The notes under the pieces are model-generated. The model searched no databases, was not told where the DNA came from, and saw only the letters and a program-made list of their open reading frames with translations. This document shows, piece by piece, positions 43,055-51,689 of a DNA stretch of 64,000 bases. The stretch is taken from NCBI GenBank assembly GCA_965261945.1, contig CBDHEF010000002.1, positions 2,914,001-2,978,000 on the forward strand, in the 5' to 3' direction. The DNA comes from VXOI01 sp965261945 (GTDB taxonomy: Bacteria > Chloroflexota > Dehalococcoidia > Lucifugimonadales > UBA3495). The translations under genes were made by a program, and so were the position numbers. Within the stretch, counting starts at the first letter, position 1. Each line of letters opens with the position of its first letter.

Positions 43055-44151
43055 TATTCATCCTGCTCTGAGTACGCTTGATAAACCTTAAGAGTGACTG
43101 CTGACAGCTTTTCCTTGTGAATTTCCCATTCGCGCATAGACTTTATATCGAACTTGATTTCAAGTATGCCATCATCTTTTTTCGGGTCGTTTTCGGGCCA
43201 AGTGTGGAAAGGAATTTCTCGCCGCAGTTGGGTAAATTCTTCCAGGCATAAGGAAACGGCCACCGGATAGAAAATCACCTCAAGGGTTTTGTTCCAGGGG
43301 ACCAGTTGTACAGCGGCATATCGGGATAGTCTGCCGGTTGCTGGTCTAATCAGGAAATTAAGCCGGTATTTGGCCCCTTCCGAGTTTCCACGGGTGGCGC
43401 GCTCCCGGGGATTGTGAAATTTTTCCCTGAACATCTGCAACGTAGTTTCCCATAGAGCGGGGGCTTCATCCCAGAGTTCTGCCTGTTCCATCACGCGGCT
43501 GTCGAGCAACTCCCGGCGTTCTTGCTGCCCCAGGCTTCGCCTGACTGTCCGAAACTCAGATTTAGCAGCCGCTTCCACCTGCACTTGCCGGGCCAGTAGA
43601 GTCTGACCGCCATGCCTGAAACCGTGGAAAGTCAAAAGGGATATGTCTATTCCGCTCTTTGCCAGGAAGCGCACCATTCGAGCGGTGGTGTCGTCAACAC
43701 CCAAGCCTACCAGCACCATCCGTACTGGCTTAAGTGCGCCTAATCCTTGTCCTCCCGACTTGGCGTCGTACCACTCGTCGAAATCCTCGATCTTGTCGAT
43801 TTCATGGGCGCCGGAGCGTTCCGATATGAAGATCGCCAATTCTACATCGGGCTTTGAATCCAAGAACGAGGCGTAATCTATGACCTGGGCCACGGCTTCC
43901 CGCGATAGTGTGCCGCGTTTTAGCTCAAACACCACCAGTCGTCCGTCATCGTCCACGCCCAGCAGGTCCAGCGGCCCGCCCTCGGTGCGGGTTTGGCGGC
44001 CCACCAGCGTCAGACCGGGCAACAGCATATCCGGGTTGTTGACCAGGATTTTTTCCAGCAGTTGCTCCGTCTCCATCCGGTGCGCAGCCTCCAGGGTTGT
44101 CGCGCCCCCGGAACCGTCCGATGCCCATAGCCTTATTTCGTCTGGCGCCAC
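43054..44151 (-). CDS. NucS/DUF91-like PD-(D/E)xK nuclease
   Basis: 365 residues from the GTG at 44151 with ggaaag just upstream; a TTG at 44217 would add 22 residues. The core GGPLDLLGVDDDGRLVVFEL followed by KRG gives Asp ... Glu-x-Lys, and the start EIRLWASDG plus LEKILVNNPDMLLPGLTLVG recalls NucS and DUF91 proteins (mismatch or branched-DNA endonucleases). The C-terminal half, about 180 residues, is not recognised. The stop overlaps gcvT by one base. Its composition is lower in GC than gcvT, so it may be a later arrival that took over the operon's 5' end. Confidence 0.78.
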   Translation of the reverse strand: MAPDEIRLWASDGSGGATTLEAAHRMETEQLLEKILVNNPDMLLPGLTLVGRQTRTEGGPLDLLGVDDDGRLVVFELKRGTLSREAVAQVIDYASFLDSKPDVELAIFISERSGAHEIDKIEDFDEWYDAKSGGQGLGALKPVRMVLVGLGVDDTTARMVRFLAKSGIDISLLTFHGFRHGGQTLLARQVQVEAAAKSEFRTVRRSLGQQERRELLDSRVMEQAELWDEAPALWETTLQMFREKFHNPRERATRGNSEGAKYRLNFLIRPATGRLSRYAAVQLVPWNKTLEVIFYPVAVSLCLEEFTQLRREIPFHTWPENDPKKDDGILEIKFDIKSMREWEIHKEKLSAVTLKVYQAYSEQDE

Positions 44152-44244
44152 AGCTTTCCGCCAATCTTTATGAATTTCCTTGTGGAAAATGATAAACAAC
44201 CCCGCCAGCCACCGCAACCCAAAGCAGACGGCGTGGCGACGGGG

Positions 44245-45057
44245 TTACTGGGGGCGGCGGCGCAGTTCCTGCTCCAACTGGCGGACGCGCTCTTCGGCAG
44301 CGGCGCGGGCCTCGCGTTCTGCGATGCGGGCCTGGCGTTCTGCTTCGAACTGAGCCTCGGCGGTGATGCGGGCCTCACGTTCCGCGATGCGGGCGTCTCG
44401 CTCTGCAATGCGCCCTTCGGCTTCTTCATCGTGGGTGAGCAGGTAGCGCTGCGTCACCGGGTCGTACCAGCGCAGTTGCCCGTTTTCCCAGCACACGTCC
44501 AGGCCAAGCGCGTTGCTGTGGCCCCAATACCGGCCTTCGTCTGTCTGGACGATGGTAACGGGCCGGTATTCGCCGTCAACCAGCCGGTCGCCGGTCAGCC
44601 CGGCGGGATAGTAGTCGCCGCCGGTGTTGTCGAAGCGCCAGTATTCGGGAATGCCGTAGGCGGCATAGTCAATCCGTTTGGTGGTGTAATCGTTGAGGGC
44701 GGTATGTATGGACGCGATTTCGAGGACGAAGTCCGGCGGCTTACCCTGGTCATCAATGGCGTAGCCCCGCCGGGGAAAGGCCTCGGCAGGATGCACATTG
44801 AAGGCGACGAGCAGGTCGGGGTAGCGCAGGGTCTGCGGCGCCAGTCCCCTCTGGAAGGTGTGGCGCACCGGTATATCGCCCATTATCAGGGTGGTGTCCG
44901 GGGAGCCGAAATGCCGGGCCAGGGCGGTCATGTGACCTGGCCGTTCTCGAAAGCGCGCGTTCTGCAAATCAGTCCTGCGGGACCGCTCGGGGAACTGGTC
45001 CTCCGGGGCGTACTTTTCCGAGGCGTAGACCGGCTGGGCAGTGCGTTTGATGGTCAT
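44245..45057 (-). CDS. Uma2-family (DUF820) putative endonuclease with coiled-coil tail
   Basis: 270 residues. The PD-(D/E)xK-like core runs RYPDLLVAFNVHP ... PPDFVLEIASIHT ... YAAYGIPEYWRFD, typical of Uma2 proteins that are abundant in cyanobacteria and Chloroflexota. The last 65 residues repeat ERDARIAEREARI-like heptads, a coiled coil. Function of the family is unproven; restriction-like nuclease activity is inferred from the fold. Confidence 0.88.
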   Translation of the reverse strand: MTIKRTAQPVYASEKYAPEDQFPERSRRTDLQNARFRERPGHMTALARHFGSPDTTLIMGDIPVRHTFQRGLAPQTLRYPDLLVAFNVHPAEAFPRRGYAIDDQGKPPDFVLEIASIHTALNDYTTKRIDYAAYGIPEYWRFDNTGGDYYPAGLTGDRLVDGEYRPVTIVQTDEGRYWGHSNALGLDVCWENGQLRWYDPVTQRYLLTHDEEAEGRIAERDARIAEREARITAEAQFEAERQARIAEREARAAAEERVRQLEQELRRRPQ

Positions 45058-45119
45058 AACAGGCCTCGCGGCGGGGATAGCTACGTGCGGATATTATACG
45101 CCTTTCCCCCTTCACACCC

Positions 45120-46307
45120 CTACCCCGCCGGCGACAAGCGGAAGCGCCAGAGAGCCACGGACAGGAAGGCGGCGGCGAAGACGGCCAGCGCCGCCATCTC
45201 CGGCAGCACGTCGGCGAACTCCGCGCCGAACAGCATCAGCTTGTTCAGGCCGCCGTTGGCCCAGCCGTGAGGAGTCAGGCGGCCCAGCGACTGCATGAAC
45301 GGCGGCGTGATGAACAGCGGCCACCAGCTCCCGCCGATGGGCGCCAGCACCAGCGAGGTCAGCACCCCGGCCGCCGACGCCGTCCGCACGTTGCCTACGA
45401 AGCTGGCCAGCAGCACCCCGAAGGCCGCCGAGGCGACAACCATCAGCAGCGACAGGAGTATGACGGCGACCGGCGACGCTCCCAGGTCAATGTTGAAGGC
45501 CAACGACCCGACAATCCACATCACCGCCACCTGTGTCACGCCAATGATTGCCCCGGCCAGGAACTTGCCGAGAATCAGCGACTCGCGGCGGGCGCCGTTG
45601 GCCATCAGCCGCTCCAGCGTGTGCGTCTGCCGCTCCCGGGCCAGGGCCTCGGCCCCCATGGCGGCGGTGAAGAATACGAACATCGTAAGGTAGCCCGGCA
45701 GCACGAAGTTCGACGTGTTGAAGGGGGCAATTTCACCCACCTGCTCCACCTGCAAGCCGATGGCCGGGCCGCTGGTGTCCGACAGCAGCTCCCGCCTCAC
45801 TGCGGAGGCCCTTTCCGGGCTGCCCAGTGCGACCACTGCGTTCACTGCGGCCTGGCCCTCCGAGAAGCGGGACGCTATTTCCCGGGCGAAACCCCGAAGC
45901 GCGGCTTCGTCTGCCGGGGGAATGTCGCCTACGATCACCTCCAGGGGCGCCGTTTCCCCCGACACCAGCCGCGGGGTGAAGTCCGGCGGGAAGAGTACGA
46001 AGCCGTCTATTTCCCCGGACTCCACCGCGTCCATGGCTTCCCTGTAGTTCATCCCTGCTATGCTGCCTTCTCCTGCCTCGATCATCGTCGTGATGGCCCG
46101 ATAGCTGAGTCCGAAATCTACGTCCTGCGTCACTACAACAAACTGCAACTCCTCGTTTTCCGGTCCAACATCGCGCAACGCCAGCGAGAATCCGATGACA
46201 AAAATGAAGGGCAACAGAAAGGCAAAGGTCAGCGCCGCCCGGTCTCTGAAGAATATGCGCGTATCCTTCATCGCCAGCAGCAGGGCTTGGCGGGCAATGA
46301 TGCTCAT
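45120..46307 (-). CDS. ABC-2 type transporter permease (NatB/YhaP-like), second of pair
   Basis: 395 residues. One N-terminal helix (ALTFAFLLPFIFVIGFSLAL), a large extracellular domain and five C-terminal helices make the ABC-2 layout; ALARERQTHTLERLMANGAR is the conserved cytoplasmic loop that meets the ATPase. It starts 6 bases after the other permease gene, so the two likely form a heterodimer. No ATPase gene is found on either side. Confidence 0.88.
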   Translation of the reverse strand: MSIIARQALLLAMKDTRIFFRDRAALTFAFLLPFIFVIGFSLALRDVGPENEELQFVVVTQDVDFGLSYRAITTMIEAGEGSIAGMNYREAMDAVESGEIDGFVLFPPDFTPRLVSGETAPLEVIVGDIPPADEAALRGFAREIASRFSEGQAAVNAVVALGSPERASAVRRELLSDTSGPAIGLQVEQVGEIAPFNTSNFVLPGYLTMFVFFTAAMGAEALARERQTHTLERLMANGARRESLILGKFLAGAIIGVTQVAVMWIVGSLAFNIDLGASPVAVILLSLLMVVASAAFGVLLASFVGNVRTASAAGVLTSLVLAPIGGSWWPLFITPPFMQSLGRLTPHGWANGGLNKLMLFGAEFADVLPEMAALAVFAAAFLSVALWRFRLSPAG

Positions 46308-46313
46308 GGACTG

Positions 46314-47510
46314 CTACCGTCCTTCTGGAGTGATGCTGAACAGCAGTCGGGCCAGGGTCAGGCCCACTACGGCGACTGCGGCCATTACCGCCATTTCCAG
46401 CCATTGCTGCCCCAGATTCTCGCCCCTGCCGATGATGTTCTGCATCGCGTCTATGGCGTAGGCGTTGATGGTGGCCCTTGAAATGGAGTGCAACAGGGTG
46501 CCTTCGACAATCTCGAAGAAGGTGCCGCTGAATACCACCATCAGCAGCGTGAAAAACACGGCAGCCCACGTCGCCTGGTTGCGGGTACGAGCCACCGCCC
46601 CGATGACCAGCGACACGCCGGTGAAAGCCGCGGCGGCCAGCAGGGCGAAGGCCAGCATCTCCACGAAGGCCAGCGGGCCAGCGGGACGGAATACGGCAAA
46701 GGCCAACGACAGCATCACCACCGTCTGAAGCATCGCCCGCGCCAACCCGGACAGGAACTTGCCCGCGAAGAGCTGGTTGACCCCCAGCCGCGTGGTCATC
46801 AGCCGCTCCAGGGTGCCGGTGCGCCGCTCCTCCACCAGCGCCTGCGCCGACAGCGTTACCGAGAACATGACGAACATCACTATCAGCCCCGGCAGCAGGC
46901 GCGAGAACAGGTCGGCCTCCGACTCCGCTTCCGGGCCCTGACCCGGCCTCCGCACTTCCACCGCAACCCGGGGGCTGTCGCGCAGGGAGGCCAGTTGTGC
47001 GCCGGCCTCGGCTTCGATGCGCTCCTGCGGCACGTCCGAACCGGCCAGCGCCCGTTGTACCTGAACAAGCACTCGCGCGTCGGCGGCCATGTCGCGGGTG
47101 ATGCCCCGGACGATGGCGGCAACAATTTGTCCGGTGTCTCCGCCGTTGCCCCGTTGCCGGAAGACCAGCGGCGTCGGCTCTCCCGCCTCCAGCGCCTTGC
47201 TGAACCCGTCGGGAATGACCACGGCGAAGAGGATGGCAGAGCGCTCCAGCGCTGCATCGGCATCGGCCTCGGTGCGCTCCTCGACATCCACAGCCGCCAG
47301 GGAATCCAGCCGCCGAACCAGCTCGCGGGCATGGGAGCCGCCGTCCAGGTCAACGACGCTGGCCGGAGTGAAGACCTCGCTCTCGCTGCTCAGCGCCCCG
47401 TACATCAGCGCGAAAAGCAGGATGGGCAGGGCGATGCTGAAGGCAACCTCGCCACGGTTGTTCAGAAACAGCTTGAGTTCCAGCAGGGCGATGTACAGCG
47501 GGCGGAGCAT
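46314..47510 (-). CDS. ABC-2 type transporter permease, first of pair
   Basis: 398 residues with the same layout: NNRGEVAFSIALPILLFALM at the N-terminus, a long outer domain, and ALVEERRTGTLERLMTTRLG as the coupling loop. It shares the plan, but not close sequence, with the downstream permease. It begins 6 bases from the end of the serine recombinase frame (47517), so the expected upstream ATPase gene is missing or displaced. Confidence 0.88.
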   Translation of the reverse strand: MLRPLYIALLELKLFLNNRGEVAFSIALPILLFALMYGALSSESEVFTPASVVDLDGGSHARELVRRLDSLAAVDVEERTEADADAALERSAILFAVVIPDGFSKALEAGEPTPLVFRQRGNGGDTGQIVAAIVRGITRDMAADARVLVQVQRALAGSDVPQERIEAEAGAQLASLRDSPRVAVEVRRPGQGPEAESEADLFSRLLPGLIVMFVMFSVTLSAQALVEERRTGTLERLMTTRLGVNQLFAGKFLSGLARAMLQTVVMLSLAFAVFRPAGPLAFVEMLAFALLAAAAFTGVSLVIGAVARTRNQATWAAVFFTLLMVVFSGTFFEIVEGTLLHSISRATINAYAIDAMQNIIGRGENLGQQWLEMAVMAAVAVVGLTLARLLFSITPEGR

Positions 47511-47516
47511 CGTAAT

Positions 47517-49283
47517 TCAGGACCGGGCCCCTATCCCGTCATTCCCGCAACTTGTTCGGCCTTCCCTGCGACCTGTTCGGTCATTCCCGCGAAGGCGGGA
47601 ACCCAGGCCCCCATGTGTATGCCAACCCCACCAATGGCGTAAGCGCGTGGATTCCCGCTTTCGCGGGGATAAGCGGGTGGTAGAGCTAAACGGAGTGTCA
47701 AAAGGTACTTTGTGCCTCCTCTTTCCTGCGTTTGGGCTGCCCGGCGGCAGTGGGAGACTGTATTCGTAGGTCACAAATTTCGGTTCGATCCAGTACCTCT
47801 TGAGAAAAGTCTTGAGCCATGCTCGGGCGCGAGCTGGTGTTTCCTCTTTGAGAAAAGTTTTGAGTTCAGCCGAGTGGGCCAGCACTGCCTCTGGGTGGTT
47901 GAGTATCACAGTGGTATCGTCGGTACCCGCGGCGATCTGCTCCAACTCTGCTTGTGCTTTGGCTTTGAGGTCGCGGAGCTCACTGTTGCGGGTCGCATAG
48001 AATTCATAGTCCGTATCGCCGTTCTCGTAGGCGAAGTAAAGCCGGTTCTGCTTCTGGTCGATGTCGGCGACTCTCCTTTGCACTTCCTCGAGGCGATTGT
48101 TTTTATCGGCGTGCGCGGTACCGATGTTCCGGCGGAGTTCTTCTATGGCCACTTGGAGGTGTGGCAGGGAGAGTATGTCCTCATTGACTACGTCCAAGGT
48201 GAAGGCTTCAAAGAGCTCCGCGGGGAGCCTGGGGCTGTCGCAGTATTCCGGGCCTTGGTACTTTCTGGTGTTGCACACTATATACAAATGGGGGTTGGTG
48301 GCTGTTCCTGACCAGGCGTAGTTGTAGGGCTCTCCGCACTGCCTGCATTTCCCGAGTGCTGAGAGCAGGTGGTCGCTACCGGCGTGTCTGGGATGTTCGG
48401 ACTCGTGGTTCCTGGACTTGAGAATCTCTTGGGCAGCGGTGAACTCCTCGGGGGTGACAATGCCCTCATGGGCGCCTTCGCACACGGTTACGGGTGTGCC
48501 GTCGGGGTTTCTGCCCCACGCTATGGTGCCTTCATAGTGGCGGTTGGTGAGCACGTCACTGATCCGGTTGCTCAGGAAGGGTTTGCCGTTGATGTTGAGG
48601 ACGCCCTCATCTCTGAGTATCTTGGAGATCTGACTCTCGGTCTTGTACTGGAGTGTGAGATCGAAGATTCGCCGGATGAGTGTGCTGGTCTTTGGGTCCG
48701 GCGCGAGTTTGTAGCGTTGTCTGGCGCCGTCTTGGACTGGAATTTTCATCATGCCTTGAGGGGCTCTCCCTGCCAGGAAGAAGCCCCTGCTGGCCAGGTT
48801 GTGAGTGCCTCTGCGGACATCTTCGGAGATGAGTCTCGAGGTGTATTCGTCTATTGCCTCTATGACACCCTCATGGAGTTGACCGGATGCGGTGTCTCCG
48901 GTGTCTTCGTTGATCGAGATGACGGGGATGCCTTTTTTGCGAAGGCGGTTCTTGTAGATCGCGCTCTCTGCCCGATTCCGGAAAAACCGTGAGAATCGCC
49001 AGATTAGGACCACTGCGAACGGACAGTCAGGCCGTTCTGCGATTTCGACCATATCTTGAAAGTCTTCCCTTTTTGCGATTTTGCCGGTCTTGGCCTTGTC
49101 TGTGAATACTTTGACGATGATGTAGCCGTTTGCCTCGGCCCACCTTCGGATGTAGTTCAGCTGGGCGTCGACGGAATTTTCCACGTCCTGGCCATCGCTG
49201 GAAACCCGTAAGTAGACTGCTGCGGGGGTCAGGCCGTCTGGCCTTTGCAGGTGGATTATGGTGGATGTCTTTCCCTTCGGCAT
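47517..49283 (-). CDS. large serine recombinase (site-specific integrase type)
   Basis: 588 residues. The resolvase domain starts AAVYLRVSSDGQ with the nucleophilic Ser and continues IWRFSRFFRNRAE; then the recombinase domain (RGFFLAGRAPQGM ... YEGTIAWGRNPDG), a zinc ribbon (CRQCGEPYNY ... CNTRKY) and a long coiled coil (EEVQRRVADIDQKQNRLYF). These enzymes integrate or excise phages and islands. The last 50 or so residues, after VPFDTPFSSTTR, are encoded by the palindromic repeat block 47531-47672 and are probably a neutral read-through extension. Confidence 0.92.
   Translation of the reverse strand: MPKGKTSTIIHLQRPDGLTPAAVYLRVSSDGQDVENSVDAQLNYIRRWAEANGYIIVKVFTDKAKTGKIAKREDFQDMVEIAERPDCPFAVVLIWRFSRFFRNRAESAIYKNRLRKKGIPVISINEDTGDTASGQLHEGVIEAIDEYTSRLISEDVRRGTHNLASRGFFLAGRAPQGMMKIPVQDGARQRYKLAPDPKTSTLIRRIFDLTLQYKTESQISKILRDEGVLNINGKPFLSNRISDVLTNRHYEGTIAWGRNPDGTPVTVCEGAHEGIVTPEEFTAAQEILKSRNHESEHPRHAGSDHLLSALGKCRQCGEPYNYAWSGTATNPHLYIVCNTRKYQGPEYCDSPRLPAELFEAFTLDVVNEDILSLPHLQVAIEELRRNIGTAHADKNNRLEEVQRRVADIDQKQNRLYFAYENGDTDYEFYATRNSELRDLKAKAQAELEQIAAGTDDTTVILNHPEAVLAHSAELKTFLKEETPARARAWLKTFLKRYWIEPKFVTYEYSLPLPPGSPNAGKRRHKVPFDTPFSSTTRLSPRKRESTRLRHWWGWHTHGGLGSRLRGNDRTGRREGRTSCGNDGIGARS
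47531..47672. repeat. array of ATTCCCGCGAA...GCGGGAA repeat units
   Basis: gtcattcccgcaacttgttc, gtcattcccgcgaaggcggg, and attcccgctttcgcggggat form a cluster of the repeat also present at 30251. It overlaps the 3' end of the recombinase frame. Confidence 0.78.
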
Positions 49284-49324
49284 TTGGACCGCCTCGCCTT
49301 ATGGGGTGTGATTTAGGGGTTTGC

Positions 49325-49534
49325 CTAAACGGTGGCTGGTGTGGGTGCGCTGTTCCAGATCGCTGCTTGCTTTTCGGGGGACAGGTTTTTTCGTCGGGGT
49401 TGGTTCCAGTAGGGGGTCTTGCATTTGGGGCAAACCCGTGGGTCGGTTTTGGAGCGTGTTCCGGTGCCTGTTCGGGAGCCCCAGCGGTAGTGGCAACGTT
49501 CGCACAAGTAGCCTTCGATCATGACGTAAGCCAT
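49325..49534 (-). CDS. small zinc-ribbon protein (69 aa)
   Basis: From the ATG at 49534, with aaggagg 6 bases upstream, the frame reads MAYVMIEGYLCERCHYRWG and later RVCPKCKTPYWNQPRRK, two Cys-x2-Cys pairs forming one zinc site with a basic tail. It starts the transcript that may include the serine recombinase, with 41 bases between. Possibly a small DNA-binding helper of the element. Confidence 0.8.
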   Translation of the reverse strand: MAYVMIEGYLCERCHYRWGSRTGTGTRSKTDPRVCPKCKTPYWNQPRRKNLSPEKQAAIWNSAPTPATV

Positions 49535-50032
49535 GACATCCTCCTTGGAGGGCGTGTAATTCACCTAAGTTTACCATGTGGCAAAGTTGGCTGTAGGCTA
49601 TGGCCGGGGGCTGGTCTGGATGGTTTGTGAATTTGAATGTACATCATTGTTGTGAGAGTATAAAGGGTTGGGAGAGGCTGGATGTGGCGTCGTTGGAATG
49701 GGGAGTGTCGGTGTCGAAATTGGGAGACCGGTGCCGGTGCCGGTTTGATTTGAATCTACCATATAGGTATACTTGCGGCGGACTAACAAATAGCACGGAA
49801 GTTTCAATACCGTGCGGCAGTTCGTTAAAATTTACGGCCGTCAGAGTATGCTCACCCTGACGGCCTGTGTTGAGCGAACTGCGGGAAACGCTTGGGATAC
49901 ATCGCCGCTTCGCTCATAGGAATAGTACAGGCAGCAAAGACGCTGGGCAAGCGCTGGGAGGGGCGCAGGAGGCCTGGGCGCATGTTCTGCGGGGTGGCCG
50001 GTTCAGGGCGTTCCTCGGCGACGAGGTGAAGA
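49535..50032. other. gene-free stretch with a two-level palindrome
   Basis: No convincing gene is seen. At 49836-49865 a perfect 9-bp stem (ggccgtcag/ctgacggcc) is nested inside a second 8-bp stem (gcagttcg at 49817-49824 with cgaactgc at 49875-49882). This could be a structured RNA, a terminator or a recombinase site. Confidence 0.5.
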
Positions 50033-50233
50033 ATGGCCCGCAGGGAAGTAGAGCGGCAGCTTCGGCTGTTCGGCGTGGGGGATTTGGATTCTGGGGACGA
50101 GGAGAAAGGTTCTACCGGTGCCCTTGCTGACAATGATGAGCGGTGGAATGAGATTTATAGGCACCTGGGCCGGCTTCTCAGGGAGGAGGGGTTTGAGGAA
50201 TTTCTGGCCGGGCTGCGGCGGGGTGCCCAGTAG
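50033..50233 (+). CDS. small charged protein of unknown function
   Basis: 66 residues from an ATG with gaggtgaag upstream. MARREVERQLRLFGVGDLDS is followed by an acidic linker and a helix NEIYRHLGRLLREEGFEEFL. It is not recognised. Size and position in the element suggest an accessory or regulatory protein. Other frames in the same bases look less like protein. Confidence 0.5.
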   Translation: MARREVERQLRLFGVGDLDSGDEEKGSTGALADNDERWNEIYRHLGRLLREEGFEEFLAGLRRGAQ

Positions 50234-50290
50234 TGTCGCGGGTTCCGTTTGAAAGTGGGGTTTACACACCATCGACCGCCCCCGCCTCCT

Positions 50291-50710
50291 TCAGGGAGCA
50301 TTCCTCCCCACGGAGGCGGCCAAGCGCGGCTCGAAGTAGCGTGCTCCTTCCAAGGAACTGCCCGTCTCCGCGTGCAGGACGTTCATCACGTACTGCCACG
50401 GCTCGCCGTCGTCGCCCAGCCGCCGTGAGACCCCTTTGGTCTCCACGATCCAGACCGGGGGGTCTGGTGGAATGCGGGATGCGTCGCCCGGCCTGTTTAA
50501 CAGACGCTCATACTCCTCGTGGGTCGTCAGGCAGCTGGCGGTGACGCCCTCCATTTCGACCACATACCCCGGGGCGGGGCCGCCGGGCAGCTGGGCCGTC
50601 GCCATCCTATCCGCCTCCTCTTGGCCGATGAACTCGGTGCGGCCGGCGAGAGCCTCGACGCCTTGGCAGGCCGGGTCCGCGGCGGCCCCGCAGGCGGCCA
50701 CCAGTAGCAA
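50291..50710 (-). pseudogene. lipoprotein-like gene cut at the signal peptide by IS110
   Basis: 139 residues remain. The protein begins LLLVAACGAAADPACQG, the end of a lipoprotein signal with lipobox V-A-A-C, but the charged and most of the hydrophobic part of the signal is missing because the IS110 element starts within about 15 bases. The mature part (TEFIGQEEADRMA ... DPPVWIVETKGVS ... WQYVMNVLHAETG) is not recognised; it looks like a small secreted beta-rich protein. Without a signal it is probably not exported. Confidence 0.6.
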
Positions 50711-50722
50711 CTGTCTTGAATG

Positions 50723-51685
50723 TCAATAGGAATGAGCGACTTCTGGCTGAGTCATATCGCACCACGTGGAGCCGTGTTTGAGCATGGAGTTGAGTATGAC
50801 CAGCAGTTTGCGCATGCACGCGACGAGCGCCACCTTCTTCGGCTTACCGGCTGCCAGCAGCTTCTGGTAGAAGTCGCGGATGACCGGGTTGTGGCGGCTG
50901 GCCACCATCGCTCCCATATACAAAATGGCTCGTACTCGGGCGCGCCCTCCCCAGACGGCCCGCTTGCCCCGCAGGGTGCCGCTGTCCCGGTTGAAGGGGG
51001 CCACTCCCACCAGGGCAGCAATCTGCCGGCGATCCAGCGTTCCCAGCTCCGGCAGGTAGGCCAGCAGAGTGAGGGAAACCTGTTCCCCCACGCCGGGAAC
51101 GGTGCGCAGCAGGTCATCCTTCTCTCGCCACACGGGGCTCCGGCGGAGAGTCTGCCTCAGCCCCTCGTCCAAGTCGTTCAACTCCTGTTCCAGCCAGGCG
51201 ATGTGGGCCTCGATGCGGGGGCGAACGGCGCTGATAGCGGTCCCCAGCCGGTTCTTCTCCGAGACCAGCATGGTCAGCACCTGATGCCTGCGGGCCGCCA
51301 GCGAGTTGAGTACCTGCGTCTCGGCGTCTCTGAGAGGACGCACGGAGGGACGAATGGCGTCGGCGAAGTGGGCCAGCACTGCCGCATCGAGAGAGTCGGT
51401 CTTGGCCAGCGTACCGGTGGCCCTGGCGAAGTCGCGAACCTGGCGCGGGTTGACCACCACCACCGGCAGCGCCGCAGCAGCGAGAGCCGCCACCAACGGC
51501 ACTTCCAGACCGCCCGTTGCCTCCAGCAACACCATGGCGGGACCTATATCCACGATCTGGGAAACCAGTTCCCCGATGCCGGTTTCGTTGTAAGACGCGG
51601 CCCATCTCTGTCCCGTAGGCCGGACGGCAACATCCACCTGCGCCTTCGAGACATCAATGCCTATGTATCTCGGGTTCTCTTCCAT
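50723..51685 (-). CDS. IS110-family transposase (DEDD)
   Basis: 320 residues from the ATG at 51685 with aggagg 7 bases upstream. The N-terminal RuvC-like domain starts YIGIDVSKAQVDVAVRP (first Asp) and includes MVLLEATGGLE and KTDSLDAAVLAHF. The C-terminal Transposase_20 domain has LRTVPGVGEQVSLTLLAYL and the serine-bearing APFNRDSGTLRGKR. IS110 enzymes recombine DNA guided by an element-encoded bridge RNA. Confidence 0.95.
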   Translation of the reverse strand: MEENPRYIGIDVSKAQVDVAVRPTGQRWAASYNETGIGELVSQIVDIGPAMVLLEATGGLEVPLVAALAAAALPVVVVNPRQVRDFARATGTLAKTDSLDAAVLAHFADAIRPSVRPLRDAETQVLNSLAARRHQVLTMLVSEKNRLGTAISAVRPRIEAHIAWLEQELNDLDEGLRQTLRRSPVWREKDDLLRTVPGVGEQVSLTLLAYLPELGTLDRRQIAALVGVAPFNRDSGTLRGKRAVWGGRARVRAILYMGAMVASRHNPVIRDFYQKLLAAGKPKKVALVACMRKLLVILNSMLKHGSTWCDMTQPEVAHSY

Positions 51686-51689
51686 CTGT

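Noticed and set aside
43054..44250. Possible glycine riboswitch ahead of the gcv cluster
   Set aside because: The DNA upstream of gcvT is coding for the NucS-like protein, and I saw no tandem aptamer-like structure in the short gap before it.
45267..47642. Long plus-strand frames opposite the ABC permeases
   Set aside because: Composition rich in Arg/Gln/His/Gly and no domains; the permeases explain the DNA.
49867..50130. 87-codon plus-strand frame overlapping the 66-codon gene at 50033
   Set aside because: It has low-complexity Gly/Arg-rich sequence and no site; the 50033 frame has both a site and helix-like composition.
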